A DNA stretch of 64,000 nt from Flavobacteriaceae bacterium (GCA_029243245.1 JAQWSK010000016.1:248001-312000), one strand, 5' to 3'. Shown: positions 7,949 through 18,353, counted from the first letter of the stretch. A program made the numbers and translations. The notes: a model not told the origin generated them from the sequence alone.

Positions 7949-9119
7949 TATAAATAAAAAAGGATATTATGGTTATTTTGGAGGGGCATTCATACCTGAA
8001 ATGTTATATCCTAATATAGCTGAATTAAGAGAAAATTACCTAAAAATAACTAATGATTCAGCCTTTAAAAAAGAATTTGATGAACTATTAAAATCATACG
8101 TCGGAAGACCAACCCCTTTGTTCTTTGCAAAACGCTTATCTAAAAAATACAATGCTAAAATCTACCTGAAACGAGAAGACTTGTGTCATACTGGAGCTCA
8201 TAAAGTAAATAATACCATCGGTCAAATTATTTTAGCTAAACGTCTAGGTAAAAACCGAATAATTGCTGAAACTGGAGCTGGGCAACATGGTGTAGCAACA
8301 GCAACTGTTTGTGCTCTAATGGGTGTTGAATGTGTTGTATATATGGGGGAGTTAGATATTAAACGTCAAGCTCCTAATGTGGCCAGAATGAAAATGCTTG
8401 GAGCAGCTGTTAGTCCAGTAACTTCTGGAAGTAAAACCCTCAAAGACGCTACAAATGAAGCCATCAGAGACTGGATCAACAATCCTTTAGACACACATTA
8501 TATAATTGGATCTGTAGTTGGACCTCATCCATACCCAGATATGGTAGCACGTTTTCAATCAGTCATTAGTGAAGAAGTTAAAAGTCAATTAAAAGAACTT
8601 GAAGGAAGAAACTATCCTGATTATTTAATAGCTTGTGTAGGTGGTGGAAGTAATGCCGCTGGACTATACTACCATTATTTAAATGATGTTCGAGTAAAAA
8701 TGATTGCTGTTGAAGCTGCTGGAAAAGGAATCAAATCAGGGAAAAGCGCCGCTACATCTGCTCTAGGAAAGGAAGGTATTATACATGGAAGTAAGACTTT
8801 ATTAATGCAAACAGCTGACGGACAAATCACAGAGCCCTATTCGATTTCGGCTGGACTAGACTACCCAGGGGTAGGGCCTATGCATGCCCACTTATTTCTA
8901 ACCAAACGTGCAGAGTTTATTTCTATTGCTGATCAAGAAGCTATGAATTGGGGATTAACATTGTCTCAAATGGAAGGAATAATTCCTGCTATTGAAACTG
9001 CTCATGCATTTGCTGTTCTGGATATAAAAAAATTTAAGCCTGATGAAATTATTGTTTTCAATTGTTCAGGAAGAGGGGATAAAGATTTAGAAACATTTAT
9101 AAATTATTTTCAATTATGA
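7938..9119 (+). CDS. trpB: Tryptophan synthase beta chain
   Basis: PLP-dependent beta subunit that condenses indole with serine. The Schiff-base lysine is Lys89 in HTGAHKVNNT, and the PLP-phosphate loop is GGGSNAAG. It has 393 residues, and its motifs are those of the standard TrpB1 that works with TrpA through an indole tunnel. It overlaps trpF by 11 bp at the start and trpA by 4 bp (ATGA) at the end, so trpB and trpA are probably coupled to give equal amounts of the two subunits. Confidence 0.97.
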   Translation: MNYNINKKGYYGYFGGAFIPEMLYPNIAELRENYLKITNDSAFKKEFDELLKSYVGRPTPLFFAKRLSKKYNAKIYLKREDLCHTGAHKVNNTIGQIILAKRLGKNRIIAETGAGQHGVATATVCALMGVECVVYMGELDIKRQAPNVARMKMLGAAVSPVTSGSKTLKDATNEAIRDWINNPLDTHYIIGSVVGPHPYPDMVARFQSVISEEVKSQLKELEGRNYPDYLIACVGGGSNAAGLYYHYLNDVRVKMIAVEAAGKGIKSGKSAATSALGKEGIIHGSKTLLMQTADGQITEPYSISAGLDYPGVGPMHAHLFLTKRAEFISIADQEAMNWGLTLSQMEGIIPAIETAHAFAVLDIKKFKPDEIIVFNCSGRGDKDLETFINYFQL

Positions 9120-9880
9120 AAAATAGAATTGATGAAGTCTTCAAAAATGAAAAAAAAATTTTATCAATTTATTTTTCTGCAGGTCATCCAAATCTTGATG
9201 ACACAGTAAGTGTTTTAAAAAATCTTCAAAAATCTGGAGTAGATATGATAGAAATAGGCTTACCATTCTCTGATCCATTAGCTGATGGGCCAACTATTCA
9301 AAAAAGTTCTTCAAAAGCGTTGAAAAATGGAATGACAACCGAAAAACTTTTTAAGCAACTGGAGGGAGTTAGAGAAGAGATTGATGTTCCATTAATAATA
9401 ATGGGATATTTTAATCCAATGATGCAATATGGAATTGATAATTTTTGCAAACGATGCAAATTAATTGGAATTGATGGTTTAATTATTCCTGACCTCCCAG
9501 TAAATGTTTATCATGAAAATTATATGGCTTTATTTAATAAATATGGACTATATAATATGTTTTTAATAACTCCGCAGACTTCAGTTGAAAGAATAAGGTA
9601 TATAGATAAAATTTCTAACGGATTTATATACATGGTTAGTAATACAAGTATCACTGGCATGAAAAATACTTTTGATGAAACTCAAATAAAATATTTTAAA
9701 CGAATAAAATCTATGAATTTAAATACTCCTACTATTATTGGTTTTGGTATAAGTAATACTGAGACATATAATTCATCAGTAAAGTATTCCAATGGAGCAA
9801 TAATCGGATCTGCATTCATTAAGTTTTTAGAAGAAAAAGGTGTTGAAAAAACAAATGAGTTTGTCAAAAGTATTAGATGA
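9116..9880 (+). CDS. trpA: Tryptophan synthase alpha chain
   Basis: Cleaves indole-3-glycerol phosphate to indole and glyceraldehyde 3-phosphate. It is a TIM barrel of 254 residues. The catalytic acids correspond to Glu46 in MIEIGLPFSDP and Asp57 in PLADGPT. It is the last gene of the operon and stops 3 bp before the convergent apbE stop codon. I see no terminator hairpin between them, so operon termination may lie within apbE or be factor-dependent. Confidence 0.96.
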   Translation: MKNRIDEVFKNEKKILSIYFSAGHPNLDDTVSVLKNLQKSGVDMIEIGLPFSDPLADGPTIQKSSSKALKNGMTTEKLFKQLEGVREEIDVPLIIMGYFNPMMQYGIDNFCKRCKLIGIDGLIIPDLPVNVYHENYMALFNKYGLYNMFLITPQTSVERIRYIDKISNGFIYMVSNTSITGMKNTFDETQIKYFKRIKSMNLNTPTIIGFGISNTETYNSSVKYSNGAIIGSAFIKFLEEKGVEKTNEFVKSIR

Positions 9881-9883
9881 TTA

Positions 9884-10876
9884 TTATTTTTTCCAGCCTG
9901 AAGAATAAATTGACTCCAACCCATTTTCATTAGACACAATCCAAAGTGCTTCTAGGTCAGAGTCGTTTTCAATCATTTTTTTTCCTTCATTAAGTGATAA
10001 AACCATTAAACTAGTTGCCCAAGCATCAGCTGTTATACAGTCAATAGCTGTTACAGATGTACTTATAATTTCTGATTGGATTGGATTACCCGTTCTTGGA
10101 TCTATTGTGTGAACATATTTCTTACCGGTCTTTTTATCAATTCTAAAATGTCGATAATTTCCTGAAGTAGCCATAGCTCTATTACTAAGAAAATAAGTTG
10201 TATAATTCTTTCTTTCAGATAATTTTGATTTAGGATAATCAATCCCTATTTCCCATGGTTTATTACTCCTTGGACTTAATCCTTTTGCTATAATTTCTCC
10301 ACCTATTTCTACTAAATAATTTTTAGATCCAATTGACTCTAAGTGTTTTGAAATTATATCTACTGTATATCCTTTGGCTAAGGCATTAAAATCAAGAGTT
10401 ATATTTTTATTAGACTTAGTTAAAACTCCTTTATCATTCAAATATATTTTATTCCAGCCCGTAATATTTAACAAACTATCTAATTGAATATCTGATAATT
10501 CATAACTAAATTTTTGATCCGGTCCAAAACCATATGCATTTACCAGTGCTCCAACTGTTGGGTCAAAAGCACCGTTAGTTGATTTCCATACCTCAGAGGC
10601 CTTATAATATACTTCTTGAAAAAAAGAATCTACTTGAACTTCTTGTCCAGAATTTATTTTAGAAATATCTGAATCTGAATGGTATGTGGACATTGATTTG
10701 TTGATTTTTTTTAATATGCTATCAATATCCATTTTTAAAGTACTATTATCTAATCTAGCATCATGTTTTATATTGAATTGTGTTCCAAGAGCAATACCTT
10801 TTATGGAGTTTGATTCAGAAATAAGTTCACATGAAAAAAATAGAAATGAAAAAAACACAAATAATATAAATCGCAT
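9884..10876 (-). CDS. apbE: FAD:protein FMN transferase, lipoprotein
   Basis: Attaches FMN covalently to threonine residues of Nqr/Rnf subunits, using FAD as donor. The N-terminus is a lipoprotein signal with lipobox LFFSC (Cys16), so it acts on the outer face of the inner membrane. The ApbE core motifs LDFNALAKGYTVD, IDPRTGNP and ITADAWATSLMVL are present, in 330 residues. It lies 98 bp downstream of nqrF on the same strand. This fits its role, since NqrB and NqrC in this operon carry the target motifs. Confidence 0.95.
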   Translation of the reverse strand: MRFILFVFFSFLFFSCELISESNSIKGIALGTQFNIKHDARLDNSTLKMDIDSILKKINKSMSTYHSDSDISKINSGQEVQVDSFFQEVYYKASEVWKSTNGAFDPTVGALVNAYGFGPDQKFSYELSDIQLDSLLNITGWNKIYLNDKGVLTKSNKNITLDFNALAKGYTVDIISKHLESIGSKNYLVEIGGEIIAKGLSPRSNKPWEIGIDYPKSKLSERKNYTTYFLSNRAMATSGNYRHFRIDKKTGKKYVHTIDPRTGNPIQSEIISTSVTAIDCITADAWATSLMVLSLNEGKKMIENDSDLEALWIVSNENGLESIYSSGWKK

Positions 10877-10974
10877 TGTCTTTGAACTTTTATAACATTA
10901 TAAAATTAATCGATGTGAATTCATCCATCAAAGTAAGTTTCAATATCAAAATTTGTGTGTATTTTAATTAATCT

Positions 10975-12270
10975 TTAGCCTCCAAAATCATCAAAACGAA
11001 CATTCTCTGGAGGAACTCCAAAATCTTCAGCCATTCGCTCAATAGCTTGATTCATTAGAGGTGGTCCGCAAAAATACACTTCAATATCTTCAGGTGATTC
11101 ATGATTAGATAGATAATTATCTATAACCACTTGGTGAACAAATCCAGTGAATCCATCTCCTTCTCCTTCTAAACCTTTCTTTTCTTTCCAATTATCTTCT
11201 GGAAGAGGTTCTGATAAAGCTATATAAAATTTAAAATTAGGAAAGTCTTTTTCCAAAGCTCTAAAATGATCTATATAAAACAATTCCCTTTTAGAACGTC
11301 CACCGTACCAAAAAGTTACAGTTCTACCTGTTTTTAATGTTCTAAAAAGTTGATATAAATGAGATCGCATTGGAGCCATTCCAGCCCCACCTCCTACATA
11401 AAGCATTTCTGATTCTGATTCATTTATGAAAAACTCACCATATGGTCCTGAAATAGTTACTTTATCACCAGCTTTTTTAGAAAAAATATAAGATGAAGCA
11501 ATACCAGGATTTACATCTGCCCAATCATTTTTATTACGGTCCCAAGGTGGTGTTGCTATTCGAACATTAAGCATTACTTCTTTACCTTCAGCTGGATATG
11601 AAGCCATAGAGTAGGCTCTTTCAATAGTCTCTGGGTTTTTCATAACTAGTGGCCATAAATTAAACTTATCCCATTCCATTTTAAATTTTTCAATCTCGTC
11701 TGGATGTTCTTCTGGGTGTGCTGAAATATCAACTTCATCATACTTAACTTCACATTTTGGAATTTCAATTTGAATATATCCACCTGCTTTATAATCCATT
11801 TCCTTAGGTAATTCCACTACAAATTCTTTAATAAATGAAGCAACATTCCAATTCCGAACAACAGTAGCTTCCCATTTTTTTATACCAAGCACTTCCTCTG
11901 GAACTTCTATAACCATATTTTTCTTCACCTTAACTTGACATCCCAAGCGCCATCCTTCAGCTATTTCTTTCCTAGTGAAGTGAGGTTTTTCAGTTGGAAG
12001 TATATCACCTCCTCCATCCAAAATTTGACATTTACACTGAATACAAGTTCCACCTCCACCACATGCAGAGGGTAAAAATATTTTATTATTTCCTAAAGTT
12101 GATAAAAGAGTTTCTCCAGAAGAAACTTCTATATCATTTTTTCCATTAATCTGAAGATTAACTGGTCCAGAGGGTAATAACTTTGCCTTAGCAGTCAATA
12201 AAATGCCTACTAACAAAAAAGTAAGAGTTAAAACAACAACAATACTTGCTATAATTACTGTATAATCCAT
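10975..12270 (-). CDS. nqrF: Na+-translocating NADH:quinone reductase subunit F
   Basis: Electron-input subunit: it oxidises NADH through FAD and passes electrons to a 2Fe-2S centre. One N-terminal helix (about residues 5-27) is followed by a ferredoxin domain with Cys70, Cys76, Cys79 and Cys111. The FAD domain has RAYSMASY (218-225), and the NADH domain has GGGAGMAPMRSH and YFCGPPLMN. The 431 residues include an acidic insertion (about 176-202). It is the last gene of the six-gene operon, 3 bp after nqrE. Confidence 0.97.
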   Translation of the reverse strand: MDYTVIIASIVVVLTLTFLLVGILLTAKAKLLPSGPVNLQINGKNDIEVSSGETLLSTLGNNKIFLPSACGGGGTCIQCKCQILDGGGDILPTEKPHFTRKEIAEGWRLGCQVKVKKNMVIEVPEEVLGIKKWEATVVRNWNVASFIKEFVVELPKEMDYKAGGYIQIEIPKCEVKYDEVDISAHPEEHPDEIEKFKMEWDKFNLWPLVMKNPETIERAYSMASYPAEGKEVMLNVRIATPPWDRNKNDWADVNPGIASSYIFSKKAGDKVTISGPYGEFFINESESEMLYVGGGAGMAPMRSHLYQLFRTLKTGRTVTFWYGGRSKRELFYIDHFRALEKDFPNFKFYIALSEPLPEDNWKEKKGLEGEGDGFTGFVHQVVIDNYLSNHESPEDIEVYFCGPPLMNQAIERMAEDFGVPPENVRFDDFGG

Positions 12271-12273
12271 GAA

Positions 12274-12891
12274 TTATAATTTAATTCCCATAAAACTCAT
12301 AAAACCCAAAGCCATTAATCCTGTAATAATAAATGTTATTCCTAACCCTCGAAGAGGAGCGGGTACGTTTGAATACGCTATTTTTTCTCTTATTGCAGCA
12401 ATGGCCACAATCGCTAGCAACCATCCAATCCCTGATCCTAAACCATAAACAGCTGACTCTGCTATACCAGAAAAATCTTTTTGTTGCATAAATAAAGATC
12501 CTCCTAAGATGGCACAATTAACTGCTATTAAGGGCAAAAAAATACCTAATGCACCATAAAGTTCAGGAGAAAACCTTTCTACTATCATTTCTACCAACTG
12601 GACCATAGAAGCAATAACAGCAATAAACATTATAAAAGTAAGAAAGCTTAAATTAACCGTTTCGTATTCAACTCCAATCCACTTTAAAGCACCAGGTCTA
12701 AGTATATAATTATCTATTAAAAAATTAATTGGAACAGTTATTACTAAAACAAAAATTACTGCAAATCCAAGTCCAACTGCAGTTTTAACTGTTTTTGAAA
12801 CAGCTAAATAAGAACACATTCCTAAAAAATAGGCAAAAATCATATTTTCAATGAAAATACTTTTTACAAATAGATTTAAATAAGCTTCCAT
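12274..12891 (-). CDS. nqrE: Na+-translocating NADH:quinone reductase subunit E
   Basis: Integral membrane subunit (205 residues, about six helices) homologous to NqrD and RnfA. Characteristic segments are [17 protein letters not shown] near the N-terminus and [17 protein letters not shown] in the middle. The conserved cysteines in these segments fit the membrane-embedded iron centre described between NqrD and NqrE. It is tightly packed between nqrD (6-bp gap) and nqrF (3-bp gap). Confidence 0.96.
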   Translation of the reverse strand: MEAYLNLFVKSIFIENMIFAYFLGMCSYLAVSKTVKTAVGLGFAVIFVLVITVPINFLIDNYILRPGALKWIGVEYETVNLSFLTFIMFIAVIASMVQLVEMIVERFSPELYGALGIFLPLIAVNCAILGGSLFMQQKDFSGIAESAVYGLGSGIGWLLAIVAIAAIREKIAYSNVPAPLRGLGITFIITGLMALGFMSFMGIKL

Positions 12892-12897
12892 TAGTTA

Positions 12898-13593
12898 TTA
12901 GTTTTTTTCAATTAAACTTCTATTTCTTGATCTTTGAACCCAAATATATAAGCCTACTGTTATTAATGCCATTGGTGACAACAACATTAGACCATTGTTG
13001 ACATACCCCATTTCGTATACAAAGTCAGGAATAACCTGATAACCTAAAAGCTTCCCTGATCCCAATAACTCTCTAAAAAATGCAACAACTATAAGAATAA
13101 ACCCATATCCAGCCGCATTTCCAATACCATCCAAAAATGATTTCCATACACCATTACCAAGAGCAAATGCTTCTAGCCTGCCCATTATAATACAATTTGT
13201 TATAATTAAACCTATGAATATCGATAGTTCTTTACTTACATCATAGGCATAAGCTTTTAATATTTGATCAACTAAAACTACCAGAGAAGCTACTACAACT
13301 AATTGAACTATAATTCTTATTCTATTAGGAATAAGATCTCTCAATAATGAAATTATAACATTACTTGCAGCCATCACTGCAATCACTGAAAGACTCATCA
13401 CTATAGCCGGTTTTAATTGAACTGTAATTGCTAGAGCTGAACAGATTCCAAGCACCTGAACTGTAATTGGATTATTGTCATCCATTGGGTCTGTTAATAA
13501 CGCTCTATTGTTTTTTGAAAACAATGCCTCTCTTTCTTCATTAATGAATAAAATCATTGGTTTTGTTTCAGGCTTATTATTTTGCTTAGACAT
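12898..13593 (-). CDS. nqrD: Na+-translocating NADH:quinone reductase subunit D
   Basis: Integral membrane subunit of Nqr, homologous to NqrE in inverted topology. The 231 residues include LGICSALAITVQLKPAIVMS and IGLIITNCIIMGRLEAFA, each with a cysteine suited to the intramembrane iron-sulfur site. The N-terminus is about 35 residues of soluble sequence before the first helix. The gene spacing to nqrC is 4 bp, so it is part of the compact nqr operon. Confidence 0.96.
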   Translation of the reverse strand: MSKQNNKPETKPMILFINEEREALFSKNNRALLTDPMDDNNPITVQVLGICSALAITVQLKPAIVMSLSVIAVMAASNVIISLLRDLIPNRIRIIVQLVVVASLVVLVDQILKAYAYDVSKELSIFIGLIITNCIIMGRLEAFALGNGVWKSFLDGIGNAAGYGFILIVVAFFRELLGSGKLLGYQVIPDFVYEMGYVNNGLMLLSPMALITVGLYIWVQRSRNRSLIEKN

Positions 13594-13597
13594 TTTT

Positions 13598-14329
13598 TTA
13601 GTTTTGATAAGCTATTATTTCATTTTTATTATTAAAATATGATAAATAATTTTGTAAACGTTCTTTGATCATATTTGTTACTCCATCTCCAGTAATAGTT
13701 GCTCCCGAAATTGCATCAACCTCGTTATCATCTTTGTCCATTCCGTTAGGATCATTATTTGTTTTAGAAACACTTATTCCAACTAACTCATCATTATCAT
13801 TAAAAATTTTTTCTCCTACAAACCTATCCAGAAACCATTTTTGAGTTATCTCCGCTCCCAAACCAGCAGTTTCTGCCTTATGATCAAAAACAGCTCCCTT
13901 TATAGTATTTTTATCAGCTTCAAGTGCAATATATCCCCATATTGCATCCCATAAACCTGATCCTCTAAGAGGAACAATATAATATTTTAAAGAATCAACT
14001 TGCGCCAAATAAAGTGGAAACCTTTGTTCTTTAATTGGTTTTTTAATTTCAAGATTTAATTTCAATGTAAACGCATCAATATCTTTATCAATAGAACCGT
14101 CAGAAACTAATGCTAACTCTTCAACAATATAATTATTATAAATCTCTGGGGCTTTTTCTCTCTCAACTTCTATTCCAATGGTTGACAAAATATTCTGCAT
14201 CTTTTCTTTACGAACATTTTCATTCTGAATTTCTTCAAGAGAGGTCGCTGAAGTTGCAAGGGTTGCAGCGACAATTATAACCATTATTGCCGAAAATAAA
14301 AATGTGTAAATATTGCTATCTCTATCCAT
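13598..14329 (-). CDS. nqrC: Na+-translocating NADH:quinone reductase subunit C
   Basis: Periplasm-facing FMN-binding subunit with one N-terminal helix (about residues 8-29). The flavinylation motif SGAT is at residues 208-211, so Thr211 is the expected site for covalent FMN added by ApbE. The GAEI-W and FVGEK segments belong to the FMN-binding domain. It has 243 residues. It sits between nqrB (5-bp gap) and nqrD (4-bp gap). Confidence 0.96.
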   Translation of the reverse strand: MDRDSNIYTFLFSAIMVIIVAATLATSATSLEEIQNENVRKEKMQNILSTIGIEVEREKAPEIYNNYIVEELALVSDGSIDKDIDAFTLKLNLEIKKPIKEQRFPLYLAQVDSLKYYIVPLRGSGLWDAIWGYIALEADKNTIKGAVFDHKAETAGLGAEITQKWFLDRFVGEKIFNDNDELVGISVSKTNNDPNGMDKDDNEVDAISGATITGDGVTNMIKERLQNYLSYFNNKNEIIAYQN

Positions 14330-14334
14330 AATTT

Positions 14335-15492
14335 TTAAGCTGTTTTAATCTGAGCTGATTCCCAGCGTTTTTTTCGTTTAACTACGTTTGAATTATATAC
14401 ATAATGATCTATTGTAGGTGCAAATACATTCATTAAAAGAATAGCCAACATTACTCCCTCAGGATATGCAGGGTTAAAAACCCTAATCATAATACAGAAT
14501 ACTCCTACTAATATACCATATATCCATTTTCCTTTTTGAGTCTGGGCGGCAGAAACAGGGTCAGTTGCCATAAAAACAATACCAAAAGCAAAACCGCCAA
14601 CTATTAAATGATTTATCCAACTAAAGCTCATAAGAGAATTAGCTCCCCACAAATTAAATAAAAGCCCCATAAGTGATGCTCCTAATATACCCCCAGTCAT
14701 TATCCTCCAGCTACCAACTCCAGTAACTATTAAAATAAAGGCCCCAACTAAAATCCACAAAGTTGATGTCTCAGCAATGGAACCTGGTATAGATCCAGAA
14801 AACATATCTAACATTGAATAGCTAACTTTTTGACTGGCAGCTAAACTACCTAAAATAGTCTCTCCAGAAATTCCATCAATCATACTTGCTTCAGAGACCC
14901 AAACTTTGTCTCCAGACATGTATGTAGGGTAAGCAAAAAAGGCGAAAGCACGAGCAGTTAAAGCAGGGTTTAAGATATTCATCCCCGTTCCTCCAAATGC
15001 TTCTTTTGCTATCACAACTGCAAAAGCAACTGAAACAGCAACCATCCATAATGGAATATCAACTGGCATTATCATAGGAACAAGCATTCCTGTTACTAAA
15101 TAGCCTTCATTCACTTCATGTCCACGATAAATAGCAAAGGCAAATTCAATTGTTAATCCAACAACATATGATACAATAATCATTGGTGCAATTTTTAAAG
15201 ACCCATGCATAAATGCATCTAAAAAAGTAAAATCACTACCAGTCTGACTGTAGTATTGAAATCCAGTATTATAAATCCCATAAAATAGAGCAGGCAATAA
15301 TGCAATAATTACAGTAACCATTGTTCTTTTTAAATCGACCGCATCTCGAATATGAGATCCTTTTTGAGTAGTGTGATTGGGAACAAATAAAAATGTGTCA
15401 AAAGCATTTATAGCTGGAGCAAATTTTTCCCATTTTTCTCCCTTTGTAAATGGTCTCTTTATTTCATCAAGTTTTTTTCTTAAAAAATTCAT
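14335..15492 (-). CDS. nqrB: Na+-translocating NADH:quinone reductase subunit B
   Basis: Main membrane subunit (385 residues, about ten helices). It carries covalent FMN and riboflavin and forms the Na+ path. Conserved blocks are GHEVNEGYLVTGMLVPMI, NPALTARAFAFFAYP and the likely FMN-attachment segment GSIAETST (237-244). It is co-transcribed with nqrA upstream (11-bp gap) and nqrC downstream. Covalent flavin is inferred from the family; the apbE gene in the same cluster supports it. Confidence 0.97.
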   Translation of the reverse strand: MNFLRKKLDEIKRPFTKGEKWEKFAPAINAFDTFLFVPNHTTQKGSHIRDAVDLKRTMVTVIIALLPALFYGIYNTGFQYYSQTGSDFTFLDAFMHGSLKIAPMIIVSYVVGLTIEFAFAIYRGHEVNEGYLVTGMLVPMIMPVDIPLWMVAVSVAFAVVIAKEAFGGTGMNILNPALTARAFAFFAYPTYMSGDKVWVSEASMIDGISGETILGSLAASQKVSYSMLDMFSGSIPGSIAETSTLWILVGAFILIVTGVGSWRIMTGGILGASLMGLLFNLWGANSLMSFSWINHLIVGGFAFGIVFMATDPVSAAQTQKGKWIYGILVGVFCIMIRVFNPAYPEGVMLAILLMNVFAPTIDHYVYNSNVVKRKKRWESAQIKTA

Positions 15493-15503
15493 CTTATCAA
15501 TTC

Positions 15504-16850
15504 TTAACCTGCTTCTTTAATCATTAGTTCAATAGCATCAGAAATTATTTCTTGAGCTTCAATTTTAGAAGTATTTGCATAATCAATTAATGCAAAGTCC
15601 TCCGGTACAACTTCATAAATTCCAAATGCTTCCATTTTTTCAATATTACCAGTCATACAAACTTTTAGAAGTTGCATTGGATAAATATCCATAGGAAATA
15701 CTTTTTCCATTTCCCCTGTAACAACTATAGCCCTCTCTTCCCCATTAAGATTTGTGTCAATATCATATTCTTTTTTTGGAAATAACCAAGAAAAACTTGT
15801 TCGTGAAAGACTATGAATTGAATTATCTACAAAAGGCAACCATCCAAACATTCTATATTTATTTCCTTCAGGTATTACAGATATTAAATTATTATAAAAC
15901 CCAATGTGTCCATCCTTTGTTGTAATTGAACCAGACAATACATCCCCATTAATACATCTGACTTGAGCCTTAGATCTAAGTCCAGCTATTTTTATCATTG
16001 GTGCAATGTTAGCACCAATTTTAGTTTTAAAATACTGAGGAATTTTAAGAGAACTACCAGCTATAGCTACAGTTCTTTGTGCTTGGTAAACTCCTGTTTT
16101 AAAAAATAAACCTATATTAACTACATCCTCAGGTCTAATAATCCAAACTTTTTCTCCCATATTTATTGGGGATATTTTTTGAATTTGAACACTAGGATTA
16201 GCAGATGGATGAGGCCCACTTACCTGAACAAGATCAACATTTTTAATGTTTTTAAAAAAACTGTCAGAACTAGAAGCAACAGTTAATGTGATTTGACTAT
16301 CAATAAGCTTATTTAAAATGTTAATCCCTGACTGAAAATCATCTTCGTTATTTTTTAATACAAAATCAAAATCAACATCTAATGGAGCTGATGTAAAACA
16401 AGAAATTAAAATAATTTTAGGGGTGTCTTTTGGATTAGCAATAATATTATATGGTCTTTGTCTAATAAAAGGCCAACACCCACTAGCAGTTAGTAATTCA
16501 ATTATATTATCTCTATTTAAATTTTCTGGAATATTATGACTAAGCTCTCGATCTCCATCATTTTCTATTATGATTGACTCAATTTTTCTCTTGGCCACTC
16601 TAATAATTTTACTTACAATTCCTGAAACTGGTGAAACAAAATTAATTGAAGAATTTTTTTTGTCATAAAAAATTGGGGATCCTTTGGAAACTTCTTCTCC
16701 TTCTCGAACAATTAATTTTGGAAACAATGAAAAAAAGTCATTAGGCTGAATCGCAAATGAATTGGGTTTTGAATTTTCGTTTATTTTTTTCTCAGCCTTT
16801 CCATTAAGGTTGAGATCTGCGCCTCTTCTAAAGCTTATGTCTTTGGACAT
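15504..16850 (-). CDS. nqrA: Na+-translocating NADH:quinone reductase subunit A
   Basis: Cytoplasmic peripheral subunit of Nqr, placed near the ubiquinone/menaquinone site. The 448 residues show the usual N-terminal RGADLNLNGKAEK block, the VREGEEVSKGSPIFYDK biotinyl-lipoyl-like segment and the C-terminal EVVPEDFALIDYANTSK region. It is the first gene of nqrABCDEF. A TAAATTTG -7 element lies 29 nt upstream of the start. It is divergent from the T9SS Plug gene. Confidence 0.96.
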   Translation of the reverse strand: MSKDISFRRGADLNLNGKAEKKINENSKPNSFAIQPNDFFSLFPKLIVREGEEVSKGSPIFYDKKNSSINFVSPVSGIVSKIIRVAKRKIESIIIENDGDRELSHNIPENLNRDNIIELLTASGCWPFIRQRPYNIIANPKDTPKIILISCFTSAPLDVDFDFVLKNNEDDFQSGINILNKLIDSQITLTVASSSDSFFKNIKNVDLVQVSGPHPSANPSVQIQKISPINMGEKVWIIRPEDVVNIGLFFKTGVYQAQRTVAIAGSSLKIPQYFKTKIGANIAPMIKIAGLRSKAQVRCINGDVLSGSITTKDGHIGFYNNLISVIPEGNKYRMFGWLPFVDNSIHSLSRTSFSWLFPKKEYDIDTNLNGEERAIVVTGEMEKVFPMDIYPMQLLKVCMTGNIEKMEAFGIYEVVPEDFALIDYANTSKIEAQEIISDAIELMIKEAG

Positions 16851-16879
16851 ATTTATGAATTTTTTACTCTAAAATCATG

Positions 16880-16887
16880 CAAATTTA
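16880..16887 (-). promoter_or_regulatory. -7 promoter element of the nqr operon
   Basis: Minus-strand TAAATTTG (consensus TANNTTTG), 29 nt upstream of the nqrA ATG. A T-rich stretch, but no exact TTTG, is found at the -33 distance. Confidence 0.5.
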
Positions 16888-16961
16888 ACCTTTAAACATA
16901 GATTGAAAAAGCGAATGAAAGAGGAAGTTTTTTATTTATAAAGTTTCTAAATAATTTAATC

Positions 16962-18260
16962 ATGTTAAAACCTTTAAAAATTATTATTTGTAATTTTGAA
17001 ATAATGAAGTTAATCACACTAAAATTAATATTTACAGCAATTATAATTAATGTTTTCAATAATAAAATTGAATCTATTAAGATCTCTCAACCTCCAAACC
17101 TAAAAACTATAATTTTTAAAAGTTCGAACAACTCCGGTCAATTTCCAATTCTAGAAGATGGAAGTTTTATGCAATTGTCATTTGATGACTTAAATGCATC
17201 CGAAGATGATTATTACTACAAAGTATCTTATCACAATTTTGACTGGTCAGATTCTGTTTTATTCCAAAATGAGTTTCTTGAAGGATTAGATAATATTAGG
17301 ATTTCCGATTATGAAAATTCTTTTAATACACTTCAAAGATATACTCACTATAGACTAACATTACCTAATTCATCTACTAAATTTAGATTATCTGGAAATT
17401 ACATGATTCATGTTTATAATCGAAATGATGAATTACAATTTTCAAGAAAGTTTGTTTACTTAAAACCAAAAGTCATTGTTTCAGCAGATGTTTTTAGAAC
17501 TAGAGATTTAAATTATTTTCAAACTCATCAAAACATCAAATTTAATCTTACTCAAAATAATCTTGGATCAATACAAAATTTTGAAAACAATTTAAACGTA
17601 GTGTTGATTCAAAATGATCAGTGGTCAAATAGTATTTCAGGAATACAACCGCAATTCAAGAATAATAAAATTTTGAAATATCGATATGACATAGAGACAA
17701 GCTTTGAAGGAGGGAATGAGTATCTTTTTTTTGACACTAAAGACTTAAGAGTCACTGGTCCAAATGTTAGTTTCATAAATCTAGGTGAATTGTATGAATC
17801 ATATTTATATACAGATATACCAAGAAAAAATAGTCCGTATTCCTTCAGCCAAGATATAAATGGAGATTTTCAAACAAGAACAGTTATAGGGGGACAAGAT
17901 CCTGAAATTGAAGCAGATTATAGCTGGATTTACTTTACACTTGCCGCAAGTATTGAACTTCCTGAAACAGACATATTTATATTAAGTAATTTTAATAATT
18001 ACGAGCCTAGTGAGGAGAATATAATGTTATACAACCAAGCTCTTGAAGCTTATGAGGCTAAAATTCTTATTAAGCAGGGATTTTATAATTATAAGTATTA
18101 TGCAAACACTAACTCAGGTTGGAAATATAATCTAATTTCGGGTAATTTTTTTCAAACTGAGAACTCTTATAAAATTTTAGTATACTATAGGGCTCCAGGA
18201 GAAATATTTGATGAACTTATTGGAGTAGGTAATACAGATTCAAAACAAATTTTGAATTAA
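16962..18260 (+). CDS. Type IX secretion Plug protein (former DUF5103)
   Basis: Matches the DUF5103 family, now named the T9SS plug protein, which closes one side of the SprA outer-membrane translocon. Diagnostic stretches are DDYYYKVSYHNFDWSDS, the long beta-rich body with FLEGLDNIRISDYENSFNT, and a C-terminal carbohydrate-module-like domain ending near YKILVYYRAPGEIFDEL. A more likely start is the ATG at 17004, which gives a signal-like N-terminus (MKLITLKLIFTAIIINVF); the upstream 14 residues look non-coding. No other T9SS gene is in the window, which is usual because T9SS genes are scattered. Assigned from recalled family features, not from a search. Confidence 0.75.
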   Translation: MLKPLKIIICNFEIMKLITLKLIFTAIIINVFNNKIESIKISQPPNLKTIIFKSSNNSGQFPILEDGSFMQLSFDDLNASEDDYYYKVSYHNFDWSDSVLFQNEFLEGLDNIRISDYENSFNTLQRYTHYRLTLPNSSTKFRLSGNYMIHVYNRNDELQFSRKFVYLKPKVIVSADVFRTRDLNYFQTHQNIKFNLTQNNLGSIQNFENNLNVVLIQNDQWSNSISGIQPQFKNNKILKYRYDIETSFEGGNEYLFFDTKDLRVTGPNVSFINLGELYESYLYTDIPRKNSPYSFSQDINGDFQTRTVIGGQDPEIEADYSWIYFTLAASIELPETDIFILSNFNNYEPSEENIMLYNQALEAYEAKILIKQGFYNYKYYANTNSGWKYNLISGNFFQTENSYKILVYYRAPGEIFDELIGVGNTDSKQILN

Positions 18261-18353
18261 TAATCTTCTGTAAAATTTAATTAAATAACTTCTAATAGGT
18301 TTTTTAAAAATATCATTCACTATTGTTTACATTTGAAAAAAATAATTTCTCTA